NCBI RefSeq assembly: GCF_029894335.1
Contig: NZ_JARXZC010000003.1
Span: 248,001 to 312,000, forward strand
Origin: Kitasatospora sp. MAP5-34
GTDB taxonomy: Bacteria > Actinomycetota > Actinomycetes > Streptomycetales > Streptomycetaceae
Direction: 5' to 3'
Length of the DNA: 64,000 nt
In this document: positions 24,367-35,200 of the stretch, piece by piece
Position numbering within the stretch: the stretch's first letter is position 1
Layout: each line of letters begins with the position of its first letter
The notes under the pieces: generated by a model
Told to the model about the DNA's origin: nothing
The model's input: only the letters and a program-made list of their open reading frames with translations
The model's database searches: none
Program-made: the position numbers and the translations under genes

Positions 24367-25544
24367 GCCAGCTCCCGCAACTCGTCGGCGGAACGGGCGA
24401 GTTCGTCCGCCGTCAGGTCGTCGGCGAAGCAGCCGTCGCCGATCCCGACCGGCAGCGGGAGCCGCTGCCTGCCGTCCCGGTGCCGGATGGTGTCGGTGAG
24501 CGCGTCGCTCAGCGTCTCCGGCTCCATCAGCGGGTGCCAGAGCGGGAGTCGCAGGCGGCGCATCAGCGCGAGGATCCTGTCCCGCTGGCCGGGTTCGACC
24601 AGTCCCCTCCGCTGGGCGAGCACCGTGGTCAGCGCCATGTCGACGCAGACCGCCTCACCGTGCAGCAGCTCGGGCAGCGCCCGCATCTCCACGGTCGGGC
24701 TGAACGAGTGGCCGTAGTCCATCGAGCGCTCCAACCGGTGTTCCCAGAGGTTGGGTTGCAGCTCCTGGAGCATCCCGTGGACGGCCCGGACGAGCACCTC
24801 GCCACCCGGGGTCGGCCCCTGGAAGCGCTGGGCGATCAGCGCCGCTCCACTGCGCTCCAGCAGCTCGAAGAGCCGCCGGTCCTTGATCAGGGCGATCTTG
24901 AGGATCTCGGCCATCCCGTTACTGAGGTGTCTCGGGTCCAGGGTGGCCAGGAAGGACGGGTCGAGCAGGGTCGCGGTGGCCGGATGGTAGGTGCCCAGCC
25001 GGTTCTTGTGCGGGCCGAAGTTCACGCCGGTCTTCGCCCCGACACCCGCGTCCACCAGCCCGATCAGCGTGGTGGGGACCCGGACGAACGGGGTGGACCG
25101 CCGGTACAGGCTGCAGGCCAGCCCGACCACGTCCATCAGCACCCCGCCGCCCATCGCGATCACCGGCTCACCGCGCCGCGAGATCCCGAACCGGTCCATC
25201 TGCTCGGCGACCCGGAACACCGAGTCCATGGTCTTGACCTGCTCGTGCGCCGGCAGCACGCAGATCCGGTGGTCCAGCCCCCGGCCCTCGAAGTACGCCC
25301 GGATCCGGTCCCCGTACAGCTCGTGCACGGTGGCGTCCACCACCACCAGCCGCCGGCCGGGGTGGCCGCCCGCCCGCGCGAGCGCGGGGTTGGCCGGGGA
25401 GAGGACCTGGGGGGTGAAGCTGACCTCGTACGTGACGGGAAGCGCGGTGCTGACCGTCCACGCGGTGACCGGCTCCCCCAGGGTGAACAGGCCGTGGTCG
25501 GCCCCGTGCGCGGCACGGGGGTTGGCAACTCGATTGGCAGGCAC
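24351..25544 (-). CDS. Sedoheptulose 7-phosphate cyclase, 2-epi-5-epi-valiolone synthase type
   Basis: NAD- and zinc-dependent cyclase (397 aa) that converts sedoheptulose 7-phosphate into a C7 cyclitol, the first step of acarbose-, validamycin- and cetoniacytone-type pathways. The catalytic set is complete: GGGVLMDVVG loop, Lys171 (GAKTGVN), Lys180, zinc Glu213 with Lys216 (GMAEILK), His279 (MDYGHSFSP) and His295 (LLHGEAV). The sequence style (TPFVRVPTTLIGLVDAGVG) is that of AcbC/ValA/CetA rather than primary dehydroquinate synthase. The GTG at 25544 is chosen for AAGGAG 6 nt upstream. It is the first gene of the operon. A 2-epi-valiolone or 5-epi stereo-variant product cannot be excluded. 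Confidence 0.88.
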   Translation of the reverse strand: MPANRVANPRAAHGADHGLFTLGEPVTAWTVSTALPVTYEVSFTPQVLSPANPALARAGGHPGRRLVVVDATVHELYGDRIRAYFEGRGLDHRICVLPAHEQVKTMDSVFRVAEQMDRFGISRRGEPVIAMGGGVLMDVVGLACSLYRRSTPFVRVPTTLIGLVDAGVGAKTGVNFGPHKNRLGTYHPATATLLDPSFLATLDPRHLSNGMAEILKIALIKDRRLFELLERSGAALIAQRFQGPTPGGEVLVRAVHGMLQELQPNLWEHRLERSMDYGHSFSPTVEMRALPELLHGEAVCVDMALTTVLAQRRGLVEPGQRDRILALMRRLRLPLWHPLMEPETLSDALTDTIRHRDGRQRLPLPVGIGDGCFADDLTADELARSADELRELACVTQ

Positions 25545-25726
25545 GTCGGGCTCCTTCGGGCTGGTACTGCTGTGCCCTGCCAACACTCACGATCCCGACG
25601 TCCCGAACACACGGGCGCCAGGTCCGCTCCCGGTCCCTGGTGCGTCCCAGCTCCCGCCCCGAGGCTCCCGTCCCGGGCCGGGGACGTACGGTGGAACGGG
25701 GAAGCCCAGCTCCCGGAGACCGTGCC

Positions 25727-27034
25727 ATGTACTACAGCGACCGAACGGATGCGGGCCGCCGGCTGGCGGCCGAGCTCACCCACCTGCGCGGGGCAGATCC
25801 GGTGGTGGTGGGGCTGCCGCGTGGGGGTGTGCCGGTGGCGGCGGAGGTGGCGGGGGTGCTCGGGGCGCCGTTGGACATCTGTGTGATCCGCAAGCTGGGG
25901 GTACCGGTCCAGCCGGAGCTGGGGATGGGGGCGATCGGCGAGGGCGGCGCGCGGGTGCTGAACGAGCGGGTGATCCGGGGGGCCGGGGTGACGTCGGAGC
26001 AGCTCGCCCGGGTGGAGCAGGACGAGCGGGCGGAGCTGGAGCGGCGGGCCAAGCGGTACCGGCGCGGGCGAGACGCCGTCGACCTGCGCGGCCGGACGGT
26101 CGTGGTGGTGGACGACGGCATCGCCACCGGTTCGTCCGCCCGCGCGGCCTGCCAGATCGTCCGGGCCCGGGGTGCCGCGCGGGTGGTGCTCGCGGTGCCG
26201 GTCGCGCCCTCGGACTGGGAGACCACGATGGCGGGCGCCGCCGACGAGCTGGTCTGCCCGTACACCCCGTCGCGGTTCTGGGCCATCGGCGAGTTCTACA
26301 CGGACTTCGGGCAGACCGACGATGCCGAGGTGCTCGCCTGTCTGGAGCAGGCGGGCTCCGAGCCGCCCCGGGTGCGGGAGCTGGAGATCCGGGCACCCGG
26401 CGCGCACCTCAGCGGCGAGCTGACGCTCCCTCAGAATCCTTCCGGGGTGGTCCTGTTCGCGCACGGCAGCGGCAGCAGCCGGTTCAGCCCGCGCAACCGC
26501 CTGGTCGCCGGGTCGCTCAACCGCGCGGGGCTCGGGACGCTGCTGTTCGACCTGCTGACGGTGGACGAGGAGCCGGACCGGCACAAGGTCTTCGACCCCG
26601 AGCTGCTCGGCGACCGGCTGAGTGCCGCGACCCGCCGCCTGGCCGACGAGCCGGGCGCGGACGGGCTCCCGTTCGGCTACTTCGGCGCGAGCACCGGCGC
26701 CGCCGCCGCGCTCGTGGCGGCGGCCGAACCGGGCTCCCGGGTGGCCGCGATCGTGTCCAGGGGCGGGCGTCCCGATCTGGCGGGCGCCCGGCTGGCCGAG
26801 GTCCGCGCGCCGACGCTGCTCATCGTCGGCGGGGCCGACCGGGCCGTCCTGGAGCTGAACCGGCAGGCCAGGGCCCTGCTGCACTGCGAGAGCAGCCTGG
26901 CGGTCGTACCCGGCGCCACCCACCTCTTCGAGGAGCCCCGCGCCCTGGAGGCCGTCGCCGAACTGGCCGCCGACTGGTTCACCCGGTGGTTCAGCCGTTT
27001 CGCGCAGGCCGAGGACGATCACTGGACAATCTGA
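25727..27034 (+). CDS. Phosphoribosyltransferase - alpha/beta hydrolase fusion protein
   Basis: Two-domain protein (435 aa). Residues ~5-205 are a type I phosphoribosyltransferase domain with PRPP loop VVVVDDGIATGSSA (126-139). Residues ~215-430 are a dienelactone hydrolase-like alpha/beta hydrolase with oxyanion motif FAHGSGSS, nucleophile Ser322 (GYFGASTG), Asp371 and His399. The ATG at 25727 has GGAG 8 nt upstream. Separate genes for the two halves are common next to each other in actinobacteria, so the fusion supports joint action, but the substrate is unknown. It is divergent from the cyclitol operon and shares its 182-bp promoter region. Confidence 0.82.
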   Translation: MYYSDRTDAGRRLAAELTHLRGADPVVVGLPRGGVPVAAEVAGVLGAPLDICVIRKLGVPVQPELGMGAIGEGGARVLNERVIRGAGVTSEQLARVEQDERAELERRAKRYRRGRDAVDLRGRTVVVVDDGIATGSSARAACQIVRARGAARVVLAVPVAPSDWETTMAGAADELVCPYTPSRFWAIGEFYTDFGQTDDAEVLACLEQAGSEPPRVRELEIRAPGAHLSGELTLPQNPSGVVLFAHGSGSSRFSPRNRLVAGSLNRAGLGTLLFDLLTVDEEPDRHKVFDPELLGDRLSAATRRLADEPGADGLPFGYFGASTGAAAALVAAAEPGSRVAAIVSRGGRPDLAGARLAEVRAPTLLIVGGADRAVLELNRQARALLHCESSLAVVPGATHLFEEPRALEAVAELAADWFTRWFSRFAQAEDDHWTI

Positions 27035-27076
27035 GCAGCTGGATCGGCACCTGCCTGCTCACCTTGTACACATTGA

Positions 27077-28396
<1,320 letters not shown>

Positions 28397-28418
28397 GCCC
28401 CGAGGGAGAATCCAGGTC

Positions 28419-29621
28419 ATGGCGCACTACCGGCAGCTGGGCGACATCCCGCCCAAGCGGCACACACAGCACCGCACACCCGAAGGCGGGCTGTACTACG
28501 AGGAGTTGATGGGCGAGGAGGGGTTCACCTCGGACTCCTCGCTGCTCTACCACCGGGGCATCCCGTCCGCGCTGGTGGACGCCCGGGTGTGGGAGCTGCC
28601 CGAGCAGGCGACCACCCCGAACCTGCCGCTGCTCCCCCGGCACCTGAAGCTGCACGAGCTGTTCCAGGGCGAGGAGTGGAAGGGCACCGACGCCGTCACG
28701 GGCCGCCGCCTGCTGCTCGGCAACGCGGACGTCCGCATCTCGTACGTCGCCGCCGGTGCGCCGAGCGAGCTGTACCGCAACGGGCTCGGCGACGAGTGCG
28801 TGTACGTGGAGTCGGGCTCCGGGGTCCTGGAGACGGTCTTCGGCACGCTGGAGGTCGGGCAGGGTGACTACGTCGTCATCCCCCGTGCCACCACGCACCG
28901 TTGGGTGCCGGGCGGCGACGAGCCGCTGCGCGCGTACTGCATCGAGGCGAACAGCCACATCACGCCGCCCAAGCGCTACCTCTCGCGCTTCGGGCAGCTG
29001 CTGGAGCACGCGCCGTACTGCGAGCGCGACCTGCGCGGGCCGGTCGGGCCGCTGCTGGTCGAGCAGGCGGACGTCGACGTGCTGGTCAAGCACCGGGGGT
29101 CGGGCGGCGTGGTCGGCACCCGCTACACCGTGCCGCACCACCCGTTCGACGTGGTCGGCTGGGACGGCTGCCTGTACCCGTACGTGCTCAACATCAGTGA
29201 CTTCGAGCCGATCACCGGACGGCTCCACCAGCCGCCGCCGGTGCACCAGGTCTTCGAGGGCAACAACTTCGTGATCTGCAACTTCGTGCCGCGCAAGGTG
29301 GACTACCACCCGCTGTCGATCCCCGTCCCGTACTACCACTCCAACGTGGACAGCGACGAGGTGATGTTCTACTGCGGCGGCAACTACGAGGCCCGCAAGG
29401 GCTCGGGCATCGCCCAGGGCTCGATCTCGCTGCACCCCGGCGGCCACACCCACGGGCCGCAGCCGGGTGCGTACGAGCGCAGCATCGGCGCGGAGTTCTT
29501 CGACGAACTCGCCGTCATGGTGGACACCTTCCGCCCGCTGGAGCTCGGCGAGGGCGCCGGGGCCAGCGAGGACCCCGGCTACGCCTGGACCTGGTCCGGC
29601 GGACGGGGGCCCGGGCAGTGA
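28419..29621 (+). CDS. hmgA: Homogentisate 1,2-dioxygenase
   Basis: Fe(II) ring-cleavage dioxygenase (400 aa) that opens homogentisate to maleylacetoacetate. The cupin-type C-terminal iron site shows YYHSNVDSDEVMFYCGG and HPGGHTHGPQ, the family ligand blocks; the N-terminal half has LYRNGLGDECVYVESGSG. The ATG at 28419, after GGGAGAA, gives the normal start MAHYRQLGDIP. It lies 22 bp after hppD, and its stop overlaps the GTG of the next gene (GTGA). Confidence 0.95.
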   Translation: MAHYRQLGDIPPKRHTQHRTPEGGLYYEELMGEEGFTSDSSLLYHRGIPSALVDARVWELPEQATTPNLPLLPRHLKLHELFQGEEWKGTDAVTGRRLLLGNADVRISYVAAGAPSELYRNGLGDECVYVESGSGVLETVFGTLEVGQGDYVVIPRATTHRWVPGGDEPLRAYCIEANSHITPPKRYLSRFGQLLEHAPYCERDLRGPVGPLLVEQADVDVLVKHRGSGGVVGTRYTVPHHPFDVVGWDGCLYPYVLNISDFEPITGRLHQPPPVHQVFEGNNFVICNFVPRKVDYHPLSIPVPYYHSNVDSDEVMFYCGGNYEARKGSGIAQGSISLHPGGHTHGPQPGAYERSIGAEFFDELAVMVDTFRPLELGEGAGASEDPGYAWTWSGGRGPGQ

Positions 29622-30421
29622 CCGTACCCGCCCTGTTCCGGGGGCTGTTCGACGACGCGGCCGTGTTCCCCCCGGGGGACCTGCCGCTGGCCGAGGCGGT
29701 GCCCGCGCACCTGGCGCACCGCGCGGCCGGGTACGCGGACGCGGTCGGCCCGTTCCTCTGCGGGGCGGGCCGGCTGGGCGAGTTGGCGCGGCTGGCCGAG
29801 CCGGGCTTCCGGGTCGGGCTGGTGCTGCCGGGGGGCAGCGACCAGCTCGTCCCGGCGCTGACGGCGGCCGCCGGGCTGGCGGTGACGGGGGTCGAACTCG
29901 CCGCCACCGACGTCCGCGCGGCCGCCCTGGCGCTGGCCGAGCACCTGCCCGAGGGCGCCTGGGGCACGGTCGAACTCCCGCGTGGCCCTGGCGTGTTGGA
30001 CGCCCTGGACGCGCTCGCCGGCACGCCGTACCGGGCCAAGTACCGCACCGGCGGCCTCACCGCCGACGCCTTCCCCGCCGTACCGGAGCTGGCCGCCTTC
30101 CTGGTGGGCTGCGCCGAGCGCGGGCTGCCGTACAAGTGCACGGCCGGACTGCACAACGCCGTCCGGCACACGGATCCGGTGACCGGGTTCGAGCACCACG
30201 GCTTCCTGAACGTCCTGCTGGCCGCCGCAACGCCGGACCGGGCCGAGGAGGTGCTCGCGGAGCGTTCGGGAGCCGTACTCGCCTCCGCCGTCCGTGATCT
30301 GACGGACAGTCAGATCACCTCCGCTCGCACGTCCTTCACCGCCTTCGGCACCTGCAGCGTCATCGAGCCCCTCGCCGATCTGGCCGAACTCGGCCTGCTT
30401 CCGCCCCTGGAGAACCTTTGA
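29618..30421 (+). CDS. Conserved protein of unknown function inside the tyrosine catabolic operon
   Basis: Soluble protein (267 aa), translationally coupled at both ends: GTGA overlap with hmgA and TTGA overlap with fahA. No family signature is recognised. The sequence has a barrel-like alternation of short strands and Ala/Leu helices, with TVELPRGPGVL, RAKYRTGG, YKCTAGLHNAVRH and FLNVLLAAATP as the most conserved-looking segments. Its place between homogentisate dioxygenase and fumarylacetoacetase suggests it could act on maleylacetoacetate or fumarylacetoacetate. No maleylacetoacetate isomerase of the glutathione type is encoded here, and this organism group uses mycothiol, so an unrelated isomerase is one idea; it is untested. 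Confidence 0.75.
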   Translation: MTVPALFRGLFDDAAVFPPGDLPLAEAVPAHLAHRAAGYADAVGPFLCGAGRLGELARLAEPGFRVGLVLPGGSDQLVPALTAAAGLAVTGVELAATDVRAAALALAEHLPEGAWGTVELPRGPGVLDALDALAGTPYRAKYRTGGLTADAFPAVPELAAFLVGCAERGLPYKCTAGLHNAVRHTDPVTGFEHHGFLNVLLAAATPDRAEEVLAERSGAVLASAVRDLTDSQITSARTSFTAFGTCSVIEPLADLAELGLLPPLENL

Positions 30422-31638
30422 GCACCCCCAGCAGCTGGCTCGCCTCCGCGCAGGACTCGCCGTTCGGCCTGCACAACCTGCCGTACGGCGTCTTCACCGC
30501 GCCGGACCAGCCCAGGCGGCGCCGGATCGGCGTGGCCGTCGGTGACTTCGTGCTCGACGCCGGGGCCGCCGCCCGCGCGGTCGGGGAGCCCTCGGTACTG
30601 CTCGACGCGGACTCGCTCAACCCGTTGCTGGCGGCGGGCCGCCCGGTCTGGACCGCCACCCGGGCCGCGCTCACCAGCTGGCTGAGCGACGAGAGTCACC
30701 GCTCGGCCGTCAGCCCGTGCCTGCTCGAGCGCGGCGCGGTGGAGCTGCACCTGCCGTTCGAGGTCGCCGACTACGTCGACTTCTACGCCTCCGAGCACCA
30801 CGCGACCAACCTCGGCAAGATCTTCCGGCCCGGCTCCGAGCCGCTGACGCCCAACTGGAAGCACCTGCCGATCGGTTACCACGGTCGCGCGGGCACGGTG
30901 GTGGTCTCCGGCACACCGGTCGTCCGCCCGCACGGGCAGCGCAAGGCGCCCACCGAGCCGCTGCCGTCCTTCGGTCCGACCCGCCGCCTGGACATCGAGG
31001 CCGAGGTCGGCTTCGTGGTCGGCGCCGGCTCTCAGCTCGGCACGCCCGTGCCGCTGGCCGACTTCCGCGAGCACGTCTTCGGCGTCCTGCTGCTCAACGA
31101 CTGGTCGGCGCGGGACATCCAGGCGTGGGAGTACGTGCCGCTGGGCCCGTTCCTCGGCAAGTCCTTCGCCACCTCGGTCTCCCCCTGGGTCGTCCCGCTG
31201 GACGCCCTGGAGGCCGCCAGGGTCACCCCGCCGGCCCGGGACGTCGAGCCGCTGCCCTACCTCGACGACCGCGAGGGCGAGGCGTGGGGGCTGGACCTCG
31301 CGATGGAGGTCCGGCTGAACGGCCACCCGATCTCGCGGCCGCCGTTCGCCGCGATGTACTGGACGGCGGCGCAGCAGCTCGCCCAGATGACGGCCAACGG
31401 CGCGAGCCTGCGCCCGGGCGACCTGTACGCCTCCGGCACGGTCAGCGGGCCGGAGACGGAGAGCCGGGGTGCGCTGATCGAGCTCACCTGGAACGGCGAG
31501 AACCCCGTCAAGCTGCCCGACGGCACCACCCGCACGTTCCTGGAGGACGGCGACGAAGTCACCATCACCGCCACCGCACCGGGCCCGGACGGGACGGTCA
31601 TCGGCTTCGGCGAGGTGACGGGGCGCATCGTCCCCTGA
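30418..31638 (+). CDS. fahA: Fumarylacetoacetase
   Basis: Last enzyme of tyrosine breakdown (406 aa), hydrolysing fumarylacetoacetate to fumarate and acetoacetate. The N-terminal SH3-like domain (PYGVFTAPDQPRRRRIGVA) and the C-terminal FAH fold are both present. Metal ligands are expected in DYVDFYASEHHATN, DIEAEVGF and LNDWSARDIQAWEY. The TTG start overlaps the preceding stop (TTGA). A 20-bp stem terminator follows 15 bp after the stop, closing the hppD-hmgA-unknown-fahA operon. Confidence 0.95.
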   Translation: MSTPSSWLASAQDSPFGLHNLPYGVFTAPDQPRRRRIGVAVGDFVLDAGAAARAVGEPSVLLDADSLNPLLAAGRPVWTATRAALTSWLSDESHRSAVSPCLLERGAVELHLPFEVADYVDFYASEHHATNLGKIFRPGSEPLTPNWKHLPIGYHGRAGTVVVSGTPVVRPHGQRKAPTEPLPSFGPTRRLDIEAEVGFVVGAGSQLGTPVPLADFREHVFGVLLLNDWSARDIQAWEYVPLGPFLGKSFATSVSPWVVPLDALEAARVTPPARDVEPLPYLDDREGEAWGLDLAMEVRLNGHPISRPPFAAMYWTAAQQLAQMTANGASLRPGDLYASGTVSGPETESRGALIELTWNGENPVKLPDGTTRTFLEDGDEVTITATAPGPDGTVIGFGEVTGRIVP

Positions 31639-31653
31639 CCCCCGCGCGCGGCA

Positions 31654-31696
31654 ACGGCGAAGGCCGCACCCTCGATGAGGGTGCGGCCTTCGCCGT
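31654..31696. terminator. 20-bp stem terminator of the tyrosine operon
   Basis: Perfect 20-bp stem (31654-31673 with 31677-31696) and a 3-nt loop (GAT). It sits between fahA and the converging immunity gene. Confidence 0.93.
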
Positions 31697-31744
31697 CAGG
31701 CGGGTCCGGGTAGGCCGCCGGGGAAGCGGCGACCCACCCGGCCG

Positions 31745-32200
31745 TCAGAGCCGGAGTTCCGTGAGCACAGGGTTGCCCACGAGCTGCGGGTACTCCCCGC
31801 CGAGTTCCGTCAGGACGGCCTGTCTGAAGGCCAGCCAGGCCTCCTTCAGCTCACCGAGCGAGCAGACCGCCTCCGTCGGCGCGTACGTGCACGACACCCG
31901 GACCATTCCGTCCTCCGGGACGAACTCGATCAGTTCGGCGTTCTCAGTGAAACCGACCGTCGAGCGCTCGCCCCTCTCCAGGAATCCGATCACGCCCTTC
32001 ATGGACCACAGGAAGTCGAACACCGGCGTCCAGGACCACGGCGGGGTCAGATCGACCGCCCCGACGGTGAACGAGATGTCCGACAGGAAGTAGTACCACC
32101 GCAGGTCACCCCGACCGACCGTGGCGAGGTCCACAGCCGGCCTGTACTCCCGACCGCGCCCGACGTACGGGCCGGTCCGGAGATACTCGATCTTCATCAT
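31745..32200 (-). CDS. Probable immunity protein of the adjacent polymorphic toxin
   Basis: Small soluble protein (151 aa) with no recognised fold family, rich in aromatic residues (LRWYYFLSDISF, PPWSWTPVFDFLW). It starts 8 bp after the toxin stop, and its ribosome site AGGAG (32206-32210) overlaps the toxin TAG, so the two are translationally coupled. A small acidic gene directly 3' of a toxin's nuclease domain is the standard position of the immunity gene in polymorphic toxin systems. The role is inferred from that arrangement. ATG at 32197 is an alternative start. Confidence 0.7.
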   Translation of the reverse strand: MMKIEYLRTGPYVGRGREYRPAVDLATVGRGDLRWYYFLSDISFTVGAVDLTPPWSWTPVFDFLWSMKGVIGFLERGERSTVGFTENAELIEFVPEDGMVRVSCTYAPTEAVCSLGELKEAWLAFRQAVLTELGGEYPQLVGNPVLTELRL

Positions 32201-32208
32201 TGAGACTC

Positions 32209-35200
32209 CTACGGACGTTCGACCGGAAAGGCGTTCCGGATCATGAGAGTGTCGGGGTCGACGTAGACCCGGATGGTGTACAGGTCCTTCGTCATGTTCG
32301 GGTTCGAGTTCCGGGTCTTCCCGACCACCTGGTCGAACTTGTACTCATATGCCTCACCGTCCCGGTTCGGGGTGTCGAAGACCAGCTTGCCCTTCGCGAG
32401 GACGGTCCGGATGAAGTCCGCCCGGCTCTCCGGAGTGGTCCCCGCCAGGAACTCGGTCTTGGTGACGTCAACGGCCTGCTGGGAGGCAGCGGCCCCTTCC
32501 GGAGTGTGACCCTCGACGATGTGCGCATCATCGATGACCAGCTTGGCGAGGTCGAGACCGCAGTTCGGGTCCTCGACATTATGGACCAGCACCGGCGTGG
32601 CGCCCGCAAGCACGAAGTACGTGTGCACCGCGTCGACGGTCAGGTCGTAGGTGGCCATCGAGGAGGTGTAGTTGCGCACCGCCAGAACGGCGACCGGTGC
32701 CGTGCCGATGCTCTGCAGCCGGTCGCCGACGGCGAGCGCGGAGGCGGAGACGAACGCCTGACGGGTCAGGTCGTAGTACGGGTGGTTCTGTGTGCCGGTG
32801 ATCTGCCGCGGCCCGTCGGGCGTGCCCACGGTGAGATCGGTGAAATCGGTGTCGGTGTAGGTGGTGAACGTACGGACCACGGGGTGCTGTTGGACAGCGC
32901 CGCCGCCCTCGGCGTTCTCGACCAGGTCACCGATCCGGACATCCTCGATCGGCTTGACTGTGCCGTCCGCCATCTGCACGGGAGTACCGGCCCGGAAGCT
33001 GTGCAGCGGCACAGGCAGTGGCACCACACAGGCGAGTGCCTGCTCGGGCAGCTTCCGGATGGCGTTCAGCACGGCGGCCGCCCGCAGCCGGTTCACCGTC
33101 ACGGCGTCGATCACGGCGGCCTTGGCCGTCTGGGTCAGAACGTTGAGGCCGGCCTCCACGCCGACCATGTCGCCGATGACCATGGCGGCCCGGACGGCGA
33201 GAGCGGCCCTCATAAACGCCTTGAGAGCGAGCGGAACGGCGAAGGTGCCGATCGCCCAGTAGCAGTCCGAGCTGGATACATCGAAGTGCTGGGCGAAGTG
33301 CCGAGCACATCCGATGTAGTCGCTGACCATGCTGTAGGCCAGCTGCTTGGTGAAAATCTTGTCCTGCTCCCACATGTTGACGTCGAAGACCTTGTGCGTC
33401 GTGACGTCGATCGGCAGGGAGCTGAGGGAGTCCTTCTGGTACTGGCCGGTCTGGATGCACTGGGCCGCCGGCGCGTTGGGCAGCGCGCATGTCACCAGAT
33501 ACAACATGGCGGTGCCGGTGATGTGGACATCGGCCGGCAGGCTGCAGTGGGTCGGGTGAGCCAGGTCCCACTTGCACTGGTCAGTGGCATGAGCGTCCGC
33601 GCTCATGCCCACGGGCTCGACGACCAGCCCAGGAAACTCGGCGTCCGGCGAGTTGTCCGTCGCCGTCGGCGGGTTCCGGTCCAGTTGGGCGGCGCCCTCC
33701 GCGATCTTCGCGGATTCCTGCGCGTCCGCTTGAGCCGTGGACGCGGCCTGGTTGGCCGCGTCGGCCGAACTCTGCGCAGAGGTCGCGGAAGCGGCCGCGT
33801 TGTTGGCCGAGGTCCGGGCGTTGCCGGCTGCCGTACGGGCAGCCGCCGCGTCCGTCTCGCCCGCCGTCGCCGCCGCGTTGGCGGCTGCCGCATCGTTGCC
33901 TGCGGCGGCCGCCGACAGTCCCGCGTTCCAGGCGTCGGACTGGGCCTGGGCGTCGGTGACGTGGAGCTGGTCCGCGCCGGCCTTCGCGTCCTTGGCGTCG
34001 GAGGCCGCCTGGGCCGCCGACTGGAGGGCGTCGGAGGCCGAGCGGGAGGCCTTGGCGGCCGAGGCCGCCGCGTCCGCCGCCGCCTGGGCGGCGAGCTTGG
34101 CGTCCCCGGTGGCCCGGTTCGCCGCGTCCTGGGCGGCGGCCGCGAAGGCCGCCGCCTCGGTGGCGCGGACGTCCGCGACGACCGCCTCCTGCTGAGCCAG
34201 CGTCTTGGAGGTGTCCGCGACGGCGACCGCGAGGCCGGCGGTCGCGTCGGTGGCCGCGAACGCGATACCGAGCTGGATCGCCTGGTCGGCGGGGGCCGTC
34301 ACCGCGTTCGCGGTGTCGCGGGCGATCTCGGACTGCTGTGATGCCGCGTACGCCTGACCGGCAGCCGTGGCGCTGTCGGCCGTGGCGCCGTCCGCCTCCT
34401 TCTGGGCTCCGTCGGCCGCCGCCTTGGCGTTGGCCGAATCCTGTCCTGCCTGCTTGGCGAGCGCGTTGGCCGCGTTGGAGTTCTGCGCGGCGATCCCGGC
34501 CTGGTTGATCGCGTCGGCCGCCAGGGAATCGCCCTGCGCGGCGTTGGCCCGGGTCTGGGCCGCCGCCGATTCCGCCACCCTGGCCGCGGCCAGCGACTTG
34601 GCGGCGGCACCGCTGCTGACGGTCGCCGCAGCACGCGCTGCCACAGCGGCAGCGCTCGCGGTACCGGCGTCGGTGTTGGCCTGCTCGGCCGCCACTGCCG
34701 CCGAGGCGGCATCGAGGTGGGCCTGCTTGGCGGCAGCAGTCGCGCCGTCGGCCGCACTTGTCCCGACAGCAGCCGCAGCAGCCGCGTCGGCGGCAGCGGC
34801 CTTGGCCCGGGACGAGTCCATCGCCGTACGAGCCGCGTCAGCCCGCGACTCGGCATCTGCCGCGTCGCTCTCGGCCTTCTGCGCCGTGTTGTCGTCGTTC
34901 TCCGCCTTGGTGGCGTCGCCGGCGGCAGCGGCATCACTGGTCGCCGCTGCTGCCGCCTGCTGCTGAGCCGCAGCGTTCGCGGTGGCGGCGGCGTTGCGCT
35001 GGGTCTCCGCCGTCGCCTTGGCGGTGGCAGCGTTCTGACGCTCCGTCGCAGCTGTCGCCGCAGCGGCCTTGGCACGCGCCGCAGCGTCGTTCGAGCTGGC
35101 CTGGAGCGTGGCGATGGTCGCCTTGTCCTTGGCCGCGACGGCTGCTGCCGCCGCTGCCGCGTCCGCCTTGTCCTGCGCGGCGACGGCGTCGGCCGCCGCC

